Source of the DNA: Bacteroidales bacterium
Lineage (GTDB): Bacteria; Bacteroidota; Bacteroidia; Bacteroidales; Lentimicrobiaceae
Direction: 5' to 3'
NCBI GenBank assembly: GCA_016705005.1
Contig: JADIZB010000008.1
Coordinates: 1 to 64,000, forward strand
DNA: 64,000 bases
Position numbers and translations under genes: made by a program. The number at the start of each line of letters is the position of its first letter. Positions within the stretch are counted from its first letter, which is position 1. Below the pieces are notes generated by a model. It was given only the letters and a program-made list of their open reading frames with translations. It was not told where the DNA came from and did no database searches. Shown here piece by piece: positions 54,819 to 63,796 of the stretch.

Positions 54819-57335
54819 ATGAAAACTACCAGAACCTACTCCTCAACCAACATCAGCTCCTTCACAACAGGTTTCCTTCTGGCCTGCTGCCTTCTGTTTT
54901 TTATACTTCCGGATGCCCGGGCTCAGGTTACAAAAATCAGGGGAAAGATAACGGATGCTGCTACCGGAGAACCAATGCCATTTGTGAATGTTTACTTTAA
55001 GGGAACCACCATCGGGGCAACCAGCGATCTCGAAGGCTTTTACTCCTTAGAAACCAAATCCGGATCTGATACGCTGATTGCTTCTTCCATAGGTTACAGT
55101 ATAGCCACGAAAAGTGTCGTCAGGTTTCGCTACCAGGAAATCAATTTTGCTTTGCTTCCCAACAACATCAGTCTTTCAGAAGTAGTGATCCGTCCCGGGG
55201 AAAATCCGGCCGAGATCATCCTGAAGAAAGTTATTGAAAGAAAGCCGGATAACAACAGGGAGAAACTCGATTACTACGAATACGAAGCTTACAATAAGAT
55301 TCAGCTGGATGCAAACAACCTTTCCGAGAAATTCATGAACAGGAAGATTTTGAAACCGTTCAGTTTTATCTTCGATTACATTGATACTTCCGCGGTTAAC
55401 GGGAAAACCTACCTGCCGGTATTCTTATCTGAATCATTGTCAGATGTATATTACCGTAAAAGTCCCTCATCATCGAGAGAGGTTATCAAAGCCAACCGCG
55501 TTTCAGGGATCCGCGATGAAAGCATTTCACAATTATTGGGCGACAAGGTTCAGCAGGTGAATATATATGATAATTACATTACCCTTTTCCAGAAGAACTT
55601 TGTGAGTCCGATTGCCGGCTTCGGACTCTTATCCTATAAGTATTATCTGGTTGACAGTGCGAACATGGATGGCCAGTGGTGTTACAACCTGGCTTTTAAG
55701 CCAAGAAGAAAGCATGAATTTACTTTTACCGGCAATATGTGGATTCATGATACCACTTTTGCTGTCCGTAGAATTGACATGCGGATTGAAGATGATGCAA
55801 ACATCAACTTTATCAACGATCTGGTACTTCAGCAGGATTATAATCTGGTTGACAAAGCCTGGTGGATGTTGTCGAGGGAAAGACTGATCGTTGACTTTAA
55901 CATTACCGAAAAGGACTCGTCAAATACGGTAGGATTCTATGGGACCAAAACAACTTCGTACCGGAATTTCATCATCAACCGCCCGAAGGAAAATGAATTC
56001 TATACAATTCCCCAGTCTGTTATGGTTGATAATGACGCTGCAGATAAAACCGCTGATTTCTGGAATGACGCACGTCACGAAGGCCTGACAAGGCGTGAAG
56101 AAATGGTATATGAAATGGTTGATACACTCAAATCGTTGCCGATTTTTAATACCTGGGTTGATGTGATACAAATGATTACCACCGGGTATTATGTTAAGGG
56201 AAAAATGGAGTGGGGGCCATATATGTCATTGTTCAGTTTCAACCCTCTTGAAGGACCCAGATTAAGGATCGGTGCACGGACTTCCAATGATTTCAGCAAG
56301 CGTATCATGCTCGATGGATATACGGCATATGGCTTTACAGACCAGCGGCTTAAGTATGGAGGAGGGTTCATGTATATGCTCGGCAAAAACCCACGCAGGG
56401 TCCTTGGAGGGTCTTTTAAATATGATGTTGAACAACTGGGCCAGAGCCAAAATGCCTTTCGGGAGGATTTTTTGCTGGCAGCAGTTTTCAGAAGAAATCC
56501 CTCAGATAACCTGACGATGGTGAAGGAGTACAAATCCTATTATGAGCATGAGTGGTTTACCGGGTTTTCCAATACATTTTCAATTAATCAGCGGAGTGTC
56601 TGGAGTTCGGGAGACAGGCCATTTGCGCTTGAGTGTGAGTATGGTGACTGCTTGAAAATGACCGATGTATTGCGTACCACAGAGTTTTCGGTTAAAACCC
56701 GGTTTGCCTATCAGGAAAAATATCTTTCCGGTGAATTTCTCAGGGCGAGTCTGGGCGCCAGGTACCCTATTCTGGAATTAAATTACACTTACGGTGCTCC
56801 GGGGTTGTTCAACAGTAAATTTGAATTTCACCGGGTGGAGTTTGGAATCAGGCATTGGTTCAACATCATGTCGTGGGGATGGTCAAAGTATTATATTGAG
56901 GCGGGTAAAACCTGGGGCAGGTTGCCTTATCCCCTGTTGAAAATCCATCCGGGTAATGAAACCTACTGGTTTGATGAATCAAGTTTCAATCTGATGAATT
57001 ATTACGAGTTTGTCAGTGACCAATATGTGAGTTTCTATTATACACATCACTTCGTAGGCTTTTTCCTGAATAAAGTTCCGCTGATGCGAAAACTCAAATG
57101 GCGTGAGGTAGCCCAGGTGAAAGGTGTAATTGGCAATGTCAGCAAATCAAACCTGTTGTATTCAGAATTGCCGGCAGGTACCTATACAACAGGCAAACCA
57201 TATTTTGAAGCCAGCCTCGGCATTGAAAATATTTTCAGGTTCTTCCGCGTTGATGCCGTTTGGAGGCTAAGTTATTACGATCATCCGGATATTACGAAAT
57301 TCGGGGTTATGGTCTCGATGCAGTTTGATTTCTGA
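54819..57335 (+). CDS. Outer-membrane protein with carboxypeptidase-regulatory-like and DUF5686 domains
   Basis: 838 residues. A signal peptide ends near ILPDARAQV. A carboxypeptidase D regulatory-like plug (IRGKITDAATGEPMPFVNVY, then FKGTTIGATSDLEGFYSL) covers about residues 38-120. The rest is DUF5686 (EIILKKVIERKPDNNREKL, FTGNMWIHDTTFAVRRIDMR) and a C-terminal barrel ending in Phe (VSMQFDF). The family resembles TonB-dependent receptors in its plug-like domain but lacks the receptor barrel signature. It is widespread in Bacteroidota and its role is uncertain. It sits 35 bases before lptB. Confidence 0.9.
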   Translation: MKTTRTYSSTNISSFTTGFLLACCLLFFILPDARAQVTKIRGKITDAATGEPMPFVNVYFKGTTIGATSDLEGFYSLETKSGSDTLIASSIGYSIATKSVVRFRYQEINFALLPNNISLSEVVIRPGENPAEIILKKVIERKPDNNREKLDYYEYEAYNKIQLDANNLSEKFMNRKILKPFSFIFDYIDTSAVNGKTYLPVFLSESLSDVYYRKSPSSSREVIKANRVSGIRDESISQLLGDKVQQVNIYDNYITLFQKNFVSPIAGFGLLSYKYYLVDSANMDGQWCYNLAFKPRRKHEFTFTGNMWIHDTTFAVRRIDMRIEDDANINFINDLVLQQDYNLVDKAWWMLSRERLIVDFNITEKDSSNTVGFYGTKTTSYRNFIINRPKENEFYTIPQSVMVDNDAADKTADFWNDARHEGLTRREEMVYEMVDTLKSLPIFNTWVDVIQMITTGYYVKGKMEWGPYMSLFSFNPLEGPRLRIGARTSNDFSKRIMLDGYTAYGFTDQRLKYGGGFMYMLGKNPRRVLGGSFKYDVEQLGQSQNAFREDFLLAAVFRRNPSDNLTMVKEYKSYYEHEWFTGFSNTFSINQRSVWSSGDRPFALECEYGDCLKMTDVLRTTEFSVKTRFAYQEKYLSGEFLRASLGARYPILELNYTYGAPGLFNSKFEFHRVEFGIRHWFNIMSWGWSKYYIEAGKTWGRLPYPLLKIHPGNETYWFDESSFNLMNYYEFVSDQYVSFYYTHHFVGFFLNKVPLMRKLKWREVAQVKGVIGNVSKSNLLYSELPAGTYTTGKPYFEASLGIENIFRFFRVDAVWRLSYYDHPDITKFGVMVSMQFDF

Positions 57336-57343
57336 TAATTGTC

Positions 57344-57351
57344 TATTTTTG
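57344..57351 (+). promoter_or_regulatory. Possible -7 element before lptB
   Basis: TATTTTTG matches TAnnTTTG and lies 19 bases before the ATG. The nearest upstream TTG is 16 bases away, shorter than usual, so read-through from the preceding gene is as likely. Confidence 0.25.
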
Positions 57352-57370
57352 AAAACTCAAGTGTTACCCG

Positions 57371-58093
57371 ATGATCCTCAGAACCGAAAATCTTGTTAAA
57401 AAATACCGTCAGCGGACCGTAGTCAATAATGTCAGTGTTCATGTAGAGCAGGGCGAAATTGTAGGGTTGCTCGGGCCTAACGGGGCTGGAAAGACAACTT
57501 CTTTTTATATGATTGTAGGGCTTATCAAGCCCCTTTCCGGAAAGGTTTTCCTTAATGATATCGAAATTACGGAAATGCCTATGTACCGCCGTGCCCAAAT
57601 GGGTATTGGTTATCTTGCACAGGAAGCGTCTGTATTCAGACAACTCAGTGTTGAGGACAATATAGCTGCAGTACTGGAGTTCACAAAGCTTGATAAGCTG
57701 CAACAGAAAGAACGGCTTGAGTCATTAATCCAGGAATTCGGGCTATCACACGTTCGTAAAAGCAAGGGAATTCAGTTGTCAGGGGGTGAACGCCGCCGCA
57801 CCGAGATTGCGCGGGCGCTGGCCGTAAATCCGAACTTCATCCTTTTGGATGAACCCTTTGCAGGGGTTGATCCTATTGCTGTCGAAGATATCCAGCACAT
57901 CGTTTTAAAGCTGAAAGAAAAGAACATCGGAATTCTGATTACTGACCACAATGTGCATGAAACACTGAATATTACGGACCGTGCTTATCTTCTGTTTGAA
58001 GGTTCAGTGCTGAAATCCGGTACTGCGGAAGAACTGGCTGCCGATGAACAGGTGCGTACACTTTATCTGGGTAAGAATTTTGAACTCAGGTAA
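57371..58093 (+). CDS. lptB: LPS export ABC transporter ATPase
   Basis: 240 residues, exactly the family size. Walker A is GLLGPNGAGKTTSFYM, the signature is LSGGERRRTEIARALA, Walker B is FILLDEPFAGVDP and the switch His is in LITDHNV. The Q-loop segment is GIGYLAQEASVFRQLSVEDN, characteristic of LptB. It powers transport of lipopolysaccharide from the inner membrane with LptFG, which are not in the window. Confidence 0.95.
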   Translation: MILRTENLVKKYRQRTVVNNVSVHVEQGEIVGLLGPNGAGKTTSFYMIVGLIKPLSGKVFLNDIEITEMPMYRRAQMGIGYLAQEASVFRQLSVEDNIAAVLEFTKLDKLQQKERLESLIQEFGLSHVRKSKGIQLSGGERRRTEIARALAVNPNFILLDEPFAGVDPIAVEDIQHIVLKLKEKNIGILITDHNVHETLNITDRAYLLFEGSVLKSGTAEELAADEQVRTLYLGKNFELR

Positions 58094-58158
58094 CCGGTTT
58101 CAATGATTTGTTCCGGACCATCGCCATGTCAGCCGGTTTTCAGAATTTCCTGGAGGCT

Positions 58159-59532
58159 TCAGATTCCTGAGACTTCTCTTCCGATGGCATACAACTTCTC
58201 AAGCTCAGACGCTTTTTCAGTCTTGCCGGCTTTCTGGAGGTAATCAGCCACTGCAGCTATCTTATCAAAATCTACTTCGAGATCCGGATTACTATCGAGG
58301 ACTTCATAATAAAGTTCGAGCGCTGGTTCAACCCCCTCTTCAATCGCAGCTTTGGCTATCATTTCGGTAAACCCTGACTCCTTGCAGTCGCCGATCACCG
58401 ATTCAATCTGCCTTACAAGTTCATGATTTGTGCGGATGCTTGTGTTGTTAAGGACGATAATGGTGTTTTGTGAATCAAGATAACGATGGAAATTGGTTCT
58501 TGAGCCTTCCCACAAGCCGTTGTGATAAATTACTTTTTCACTGTTAAACTCTTTGATCCTGAATCCATAGCCATAAGGAACTTCCCTTCCATTGGTGGTT
58601 TTTACCGGCGAAAATGCTTCCTCAAGCATCTCTTTATTAATTGGAGAACCCATATGCAGCGCCCGGTCCCATTTAAACATGTCTCCGGAGGTGGAGCATA
58701 CACCTTTATCTCCCACAGGACCGTTGTTTTTTGTATCGGAAATCCTCGTGAATCCTGATCTGGAAGCCCTGAACCCGTCGATATGCCTTCGTTTGATCGA
58801 AGTATCAGCAGTGCTGTAAACATAAGTAGAATTCATACCCAAAGGTTTGAAAACCCTTCGCTGAAGAAATTCATTCAGGCTCATTCCGCTTATTCGCTCA
58901 ACTACTGTAGCAAGCATGACATAACCGGTATTTGAATAATCATACCTTGATCCGGGCTGAAAAAAAGCCGAAAGTTTGTACCGGGCCATCAGTTCAATCA
59001 CATCTTCGTTATCGGGAGGGGTAGAACCTTCCCAGTACCTGTCTGTCAGGTACATGTAATTTGGTAATCCACCAGTATGATGCAGCAGATGGCGCAGGGT
59101 GACTTTCTCGTAGGGCAGTTCAGGAATAAATTTAATCAGGTGATCGTCAAAACTGAGTTTGCCATCCAGCTCCAGAAGCATGATGGCCGCTGCAGTAAAC
59201 TGTTTGCTGATTGAAGCGAGTTGGTAAATGGTTTCTGGTTTTGCTTCAATTCTGTTGATGGGATCAGCATAACCAACTGAACGCTGAACAACATTGTAGC
59301 CGTTGATAGCCACCAGGATGTTACCGTTGAATCTGAACCTCGTGGAGTAAACACTGATAAGCGAGTCGATGCGGTTAATCTTGTCAGCAGAAAATATTTT
59401 ACATAGATCCAGGTTTTCCTGCTCGGTAAGAATCTCACTTTTACTGAAGTTAGCGCTGGCAATCCGACTGTCGTAACCCGAAAAGCCTGCTATCAGCAAT
59501 ATTATCAGTATGAGCCTGGTCAATTGTTTCAT
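58159..59532 (-). CDS. Serine hydrolase of the beta-lactamase class C family
   Basis: 457 residues with an N-terminal signal segment (LTRLILIILLIAGFSG). The nucleophile motif SxxK is in YQLASISKQFTAAAIMLLEL and the YxN motif is in SRYDYSNTGYVMLATV. A KTG-type element is replaced by HNGLWEGSRTNFHRYL, a frequent variant in periplasmic esterase-like members. The last 80 residues are a helical extension with a TPR-like look. It may act on peptidoglycan peptides or esters; drug resistance is not implied. Confidence 0.88.
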   Translation of the reverse strand: MKQLTRLILIILLIAGFSGYDSRIASANFSKSEILTEQENLDLCKIFSADKINRIDSLISVYSTRFRFNGNILVAINGYNVVQRSVGYADPINRIEAKPETIYQLASISKQFTAAAIMLLELDGKLSFDDHLIKFIPELPYEKVTLRHLLHHTGGLPNYMYLTDRYWEGSTPPDNEDVIELMARYKLSAFFQPGSRYDYSNTGYVMLATVVERISGMSLNEFLQRRVFKPLGMNSTYVYSTADTSIKRRHIDGFRASRSGFTRISDTKNNGPVGDKGVCSTSGDMFKWDRALHMGSPINKEMLEEAFSPVKTTNGREVPYGYGFRIKEFNSEKVIYHNGLWEGSRTNFHRYLDSQNTIIVLNNTSIRTNHELVRQIESVIGDCKESGFTEMIAKAAIEEGVEPALELYYEVLDSNPDLEVDFDKIAAVADYLQKAGKTEKASELEKLYAIGREVSGI

Positions 59533-59610
59533 TTGTTACCGGCGGAGGTTATCAGGTTAGTTAATGGCAGAATTACAAAAGTATAATTATTATTCATGAA
59601 AGTAAAAAAA

Positions 59611-60339
59611 TTAATATTTTTTCTTTGTTGAAATCAGAGAGATCAGGATGTAAGCAATAATAACCGCGGGGATTCCGGCCCATTTCAAAACAATTAGCAG
59701 TATGACTGAGATGAGGAGAAATATATATTTGACCCTGTTGAGTGCAAACGAAAATCCATTGGAGAATTTCAGGGCGAACAATGGTATTTCACTGACAAGC
59801 AGAAAACAGGATATCGGAATTAATAAGAGTTGAAACCACAGATTGCCGGCAGCCAAAGTGATGATTCCTGCGTTTTGTATGGCACTGCTGCCCGAAATCA
59901 GTGGCAGTGAAACAATAAACATAGCATTGGCCGGCGTGGGCAGACCAAGAAACGATTCCGATTGCCGGGTATCCAGATTGAACTTTGCCAGCCTAAGAGC
60001 AGAGAATGCTCCGATCAGGAGTGAAGCGTATGGCAAAAGTGCTGTTATAGCAGCGCTTGGCATCAACGCAGTATTTTCTCTGATCATACAAAACAGAATT
60101 ACAGAAGGGGTAAACCCGAATGAAATTACATCGGCAAGTGAATCCAGTTCCTTGCCCGTATCCGACTTTACATTCAAAAGTCTTGCTGCAAAACCATCGA
60201 AAAAATCGAATACAGCGGCCAGGCCGGTTAAAGCAACAGCAATCAGAAACTGTCCGTTCAGGGCAAAGATCGCTGCGGCTGAACCACTCAGCAGGTTCAT
60301 CAGGGTAATTGTATTTGGGATATGCTTTTTAAGGTTCAT
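59611..60339 (-). CDS. pssA: CDP-diacylglycerol-serine O-phosphatidyltransferase
   Basis: 242 residues from the ATG at 60339 (MNLKKHIPNTITLMNLLSG). The longer frame from 60399 adds a hydrophobic stretch not seen in the family. The CDP-alcohol phosphotransferase motif D-G-x2-A-R-x8-G-x3-D-x3-D is visible in DFFDGFAARLLN followed by VKSDTGKELDSLADVI. About seven membrane segments follow. It makes phosphatidylserine, the precursor of phosphatidylethanolamine. Confidence 0.92.
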   Translation of the reverse strand: MNLKKHIPNTITLMNLLSGSAAAIFALNGQFLIAVALTGLAAVFDFFDGFAARLLNVKSDTGKELDSLADVISFGFTPSVILFCMIRENTALMPSAAITALLPYASLLIGAFSALRLAKFNLDTRQSESFLGLPTPANAMFIVSLPLISGSSAIQNAGIITLAAGNLWFQLLLIPISCFLLVSEIPLFALKFSNGFSFALNRVKYIFLLISVILLIVLKWAGIPAVIIAYILISLISTKKKY

Positions 60340-60610
60340 TGAGGTTAAAGAAAAGTACGTGATACTCAAAAATACTATGAACGACAGATAAATAAACATC
60401 TTTCATGATATTAATATTAACCGGTCCATGTTTATAAATCCTTTCTGATTCAGGATAAGGAATTTGGAGTCTTTTGGGACACAGGGAATGTGTAAAATTT
60501 ATTTTCAGGAAGTTGTTTAACATTTTGACCTGTGTTTTGTTATTGACTTTACCAGTCAAGCAGTTGTATTTTTAATTCTCACCATAATAAAGTCTTTAAA
60601 ACATCTCCTG

Positions 60611-61339
60611 ATGGAAAACCAAAAAAGCATCGAATCCCTGGGATTTATCATTAAGAAGGAAAAACTTACCAACCTGGCATCAGATTTTAAGTTCAGTGAG
60701 CTTTTGCTGGAAGATCTTGATCCCTTTCCCGGCTTTTATGATCATTTTCATATCCCGATGAACGAGAAGGAGCAGAAGCCACGATCAATTTTTGCAATAG
60801 TGAAATCAATGTCGATGGAGGATATGGATGATTTCATCCGCATTACTATGAAAATCAAGAACTCTTTTCCACATTGGTTTGATGCGGTTATGGGCAGACT
60901 GGAGCTGCAAAACGGCATGGTTTCATGTATCAGGATCTACATGGAGAATTATACCTTTCTTCCCGAACTTATTGGATCCTATAGTAAGCAAGGGATAGTT
61001 TTTCTGGCAAATAAGGTTGTTAAACCTTACAACAGCCTGATCAATGTCAGAAAGTATTTTTCGCTTGAAGCCATTGCCCCGGATATTTATAAAGACCTCG
61101 ATATGCCGGATACCTATTATTTCCCGGTTAACAAATTTCTGAGCTGGAATAAATTCGAGACCATGACCATATCTATCCGTAACAACTACGACCATAAAGT
61201 TTATGATGCTGCTCAGGCCGGGGTTTACCGGAAAAAAGGTGTCGTAGAGATGATCCGCATATACGACCGTAAGGCAACCATTGAACATCTTACCTATCTT
61301 AAGGATAAGTATGAAATTGAAATAGCCCGTTCATTGTAA
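60611..61339 (+). CDS. Conserved protein of unknown function
   Basis: 242 residues, no signal peptide or membrane segment, with a charged N-terminus (MENQKSIESLGFIIKKEKL). The sequence is an alpha/beta mix rich in aromatics (DPFPGFYDHFHIPMNE, SFPHWFDAVMGRLELQ). I do not recognise it. It is followed 12 bases later by a second short unknown gene and they probably form an operon, closed by a strong terminator. Confidence 0.7.
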   Translation: MENQKSIESLGFIIKKEKLTNLASDFKFSELLLEDLDPFPGFYDHFHIPMNEKEQKPRSIFAIVKSMSMEDMDDFIRITMKIKNSFPHWFDAVMGRLELQNGMVSCIRIYMENYTFLPELIGSYSKQGIVFLANKVVKPYNSLINVRKYFSLEAIAPDIYKDLDMPDTYYFPVNKFLSWNKFETMTISIRNNYDHKVYDAAQAGVYRKKGVVEMIRIYDRKATIEHLTYLKDKYEIEIARSL

Positions 61340-61351
61340 ACAACTTCTGTG

Positions 61352-61603
61352 ATGCTCACCGCTGAGGAATTTGCCGGAATGCCGGTCGAAGAGCAGGTAA
61401 CGACCATACTCGGTCAGGGCACCGAACTACTTGAGCGTATTTACATCAATTATGTCGTCAAACTGTTCAGACTGAAAGATTTCTATGTTGAAATCTGGTA
61501 CCAGCAGATTACCAACCGGATTGACAGGGTACAGATTGTTCAGATCGGAGATGTACTCCACCTTTACGAAAGTCAGATAAATATTTCCGATTTGTTTCGA
61601 TAA
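61352..61603 (+). CDS. Small conserved protein of unknown function
   Basis: 83 residues from ATG 61352; a GTG at 61349 is in frame and would add one residue. The sequence MLTAEEFAGMPVEEQVTTIL then VKLFRLKDFYVEIWYQQ is compact and acidic, probably one helix hairpin and a small sheet. I cannot name the family. It is paired with the preceding unknown gene. Confidence 0.7.
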   Translation: MLTAEEFAGMPVEEQVTTILGQGTELLERIYINYVVKLFRLKDFYVEIWYQQITNRIDRVQIVQIGDVLHLYESQINISDLFR

Positions 61604-61622
61604 TTTTTAAGAGTAAAAGATA

Positions 61623-61660
61623 GCAGGCACGGGCATTTTGGCCCCTGCCTGCTTTTTTTG
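61623..61660 (+). terminator. Intrinsic terminator
   Basis: GCAGGCACGGGC and GCCCCTGCCTGC form a long stem around ATTTTG, followed by seven T residues. Confidence 0.9.
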
Positions 61661-61680
61661 TGATAGCAATAATGCATTAT

Positions 61681-61724
61681 TTAGTACTAAGTATTGCATA
61701 GTACTATATATTGTATTATCTTTG
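61681..61724 (+). promoter_or_regulatory. Promoter of the PadR-PspC operon with two palindromic boxes
   Basis: TTG at 61694-61696, then 20 bases, then TATCTTTG at 61717-61724, fit the Bacteroidota promoter. Two palindromes sharing the TAGTACTA core flank the -33 element: TTAGTACTAA (61681-61690) and ATAGTACTAT (61698-61707), 17 bases centre to centre. They are good candidates for binding sites of the PadR-type regulator encoded just downstream. Confidence 0.65.
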
Positions 61725-61747
61725 CCGGACTGTTTAATTTATTAATC

Positions 61748-62113
61748 ATGGATAAAGCTGAATCAACAATTGCCCAGATGCGGAAAGGGGTGCTTGAGAT
61801 GTGTGTACTGGCGGCTGTCAGCAGTCGTGAAGCCTATGCCTCCGACATTCTGGTAAGGCTGAAACAATCTCATCTGATTGTGGTTGAGGGAACCCTGTAC
61901 CCAATCCTGACCCGGCTTAAAAACGATGAATTTCTCAGTTACCGGTGGGAGGAATCAACTTCCGGGCCACCACGTAAATACTACACCATCACACCCCGGG
62001 GTGCTCAATTTCTTGCAGAGTTGCGTGTTGGCTGGGATGAGCTCAATACTGCTGTCGGCAGGCTGTTTTCAAAAGATACGACTATTGAATCAACTAATAC
62101 CTTCGAAAAATGA
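61748..62113 (+). CDS. PadR-family transcriptional regulator
   Basis: 121 residues from ATG 61748 (MDKAESTIAQMRKGVLEMCV); the frame is open upstream to 61694 over the promoter. The winged helix has AYASDILVRLKQSHLIVVEG, TLYPILTRLKNDEFLSYRWE and SGPPRKYYTITPRG, the strong PadR signature. These regulators repress their own operons and respond to small molecules or envelope stress. Its last bases overlap the start of the PspC gene (ATGA), so both are made from one transcript. Confidence 0.92.
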   Translation: MDKAESTIAQMRKGVLEMCVLAAVSSREAYASDILVRLKQSHLIVVEGTLYPILTRLKNDEFLSYRWEESTSGPPRKYYTITPRGAQFLAELRVGWDELNTAVGRLFSKDTTIESTNTFEK

Positions 62114-63666
62114 AAAAGAATTTCTCAGTAAATATAGGAAAGCGCTTGTTCAACATTGACGAGGATGCTTACGAATGCCTCAACAGCTATCTTGGACGGT
62201 TGAGGAATTTCTTTTCAACAGAAGAGGGCCGTGAAGAGATTTTGGCTGATATAGAAATGCGTATTGCCGAGCTGCTCGAACAAAGAGTAGAAGCAAATGG
62301 ACAGGGCATTGTTGTTCTCGGTTTTATCCGGGAAGTAATCGTGGAAATGGGTGAACCGGGTCAGTTGTCGGAGAATGAAAATGTCAGACCGGCAGAACCT
62401 GCTCAGCAAAGATCAACCGGAAAAATCTACAGGGATCCTGTTAACCGCAAAGTGGGGGGTGTGGCAGCCGGTCTGTCAGCATTTATAGGTTTTGATCCTG
62501 TTTGGGTACGTCTTATTTTTGTTCTATCAACCCTGCTTTATGGCAGTGGACCGGTTATTTATGTCATTCTCTGGATAATACTTCCGGAAGCGCAGACCAC
62601 TTCTGAAAAGCTTGAAATGCAGCGTCAGAATGTCAATATCGGAACACTCAGGAATGAACTTGTCTCAGCCGGCAAAGGAATTCAAAAGTCGGGAAGCAGT
62701 TTCTTTGAATCGTTCGGTACCTTCCTGAGGAATGCCATTGAGATTGCGGCCCGTTTAATTCAATGGTTCTTCCAGTTATTCGGCAGGCTGACAGGTTTGC
62801 TGATGCTATTTCTTGTTTTGCTCAGCATTATTGGCGTTGGGCTGGCATTGTTGGTCCGGGATCATACCGGAATAGGGGGGTATCAGTTTGAATCAGTCAC
62901 GCTTTACCAGGTATTCCAGTGGCTGGTACCCGGCACCTCAGACAGATGGTTGTTTTATATTGCTTTTTTACTTGTAATGGTTGCGCTTGCGGGCTTGTTT
63001 ATTTATGGCGGACTCAGGTTGCTGTTGCGTTGGCCTCCCTTAAAATGGCCAGTGGTGGTTGCATTTATTATGATATTCTTCGGAGGTATTTTAACAGCGG
63101 GAGCTGCCCTTTTAAGGTATTCTCAATCGACAGATATATCTGATTCGGTGAATGAGTCAAGGAGTCTGAAGATGCCGGTAGGTCGTCTACATATACAGTC
63201 AGGTCCCTGGGATTATGAAAAATTTATTAATCCCCTGTCCGGAAATACAGGCGCTAAAACCGACTTTGAGGTTCTCGGCGAAATCAATCTGAGTCTCAGG
63301 CCGGCTCCGGCCGACAGTCTGATTTTTACCCTGATCAGATCGGCCTCTTCAGGTGGCAGTTCCCGGTCTGCAGAATATGCCTCGAATATCCGCTATTCAT
63401 ATGAAATCAATGATACCCTGCTGCTTATCAACCCTTACTTCAGCATGCCGTATGACGATGGAATGCATTATCAGGAGTTGAATGTAATTGTTGGTGTTCC
63501 GGTAAACAGAGAAATCTATCTTGACCCGGAGATTTCATGGAAATTAAGATACAGTGATTTTGATGACAGTAACAATGATGGGGGGATTTATACCATGACT
63601 ACTTCAGGTCTTGTTCGGAAAAAGTCAGAAGTTCCGGCACAGGATTCAACAGCAGTGTTAAAATGA
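62110..63666 (+). CDS. PspC-domain membrane protein
   Basis: 518 residues. The N-terminal 95 residues (NIGKRLFNIDEDAYECLNSY, ILADIEMRIAELLEQR) are a soluble domain common in Bacteroidota PspC proteins. The PspC domain follows (KIYRDPVNRKVGGVAAGLSA, FGYGSGPVIYVILWIILP-type segment) at about 100-170. Then come four to five membrane segments and a C-terminal extracytoplasmic beta-rich part, residues 345-518. It probably senses or buffers envelope stress with its PadR partner. Confidence 0.88.
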   Translation: MKKNFSVNIGKRLFNIDEDAYECLNSYLGRLRNFFSTEEGREEILADIEMRIAELLEQRVEANGQGIVVLGFIREVIVEMGEPGQLSENENVRPAEPAQQRSTGKIYRDPVNRKVGGVAAGLSAFIGFDPVWVRLIFVLSTLLYGSGPVIYVILWIILPEAQTTSEKLEMQRQNVNIGTLRNELVSAGKGIQKSGSSFFESFGTFLRNAIEIAARLIQWFFQLFGRLTGLLMLFLVLLSIIGVGLALLVRDHTGIGGYQFESVTLYQVFQWLVPGTSDRWLFYIAFLLVMVALAGLFIYGGLRLLLRWPPLKWPVVVAFIMIFFGGILTAGAALLRYSQSTDISDSVNESRSLKMPVGRLHIQSGPWDYEKFINPLSGNTGAKTDFEVLGEINLSLRPAPADSLIFTLIRSASSGGSSRSAEYASNIRYSYEINDTLLLINPYFSMPYDDGMHYQELNVIVGVPVNREIYLDPEISWKLRYSDFDDSNNDGGIYTMTTSGLVRKKSEVPAQDSTAVLK

Positions 63667-63744
63667 ATACCCTGCTTTGAGGAAATTTTCCGGCAAGTTG
63701 GATGACCTATCCGGGAATTTGTGATTATTATCAAACCAGGCATT

Positions 63745-63752
63745 TAATTTTG
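63745..63752 (+). promoter_or_regulatory. Candidate -7 element of the OmpA-family gene
   Basis: TAATTTTG matches TAnnTTTG, 44 bases before ATG 63797. The nearest TTG (63719-63721) is 23 bases upstream, slightly too far. Confidence 0.35.
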
Positions 63753-63796
63753 TAATTTGAGCCTGTTTTTAGTCAGATCCACCTTAATCAATCTTT

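Noticed and set aside
58159..59532. Antibiotic-resistance beta-lactamase
   Set aside because: It has SxxK and YxN but not a clear KTG box, and a long C-terminal extension; this fits general serine hydrolases of the family.
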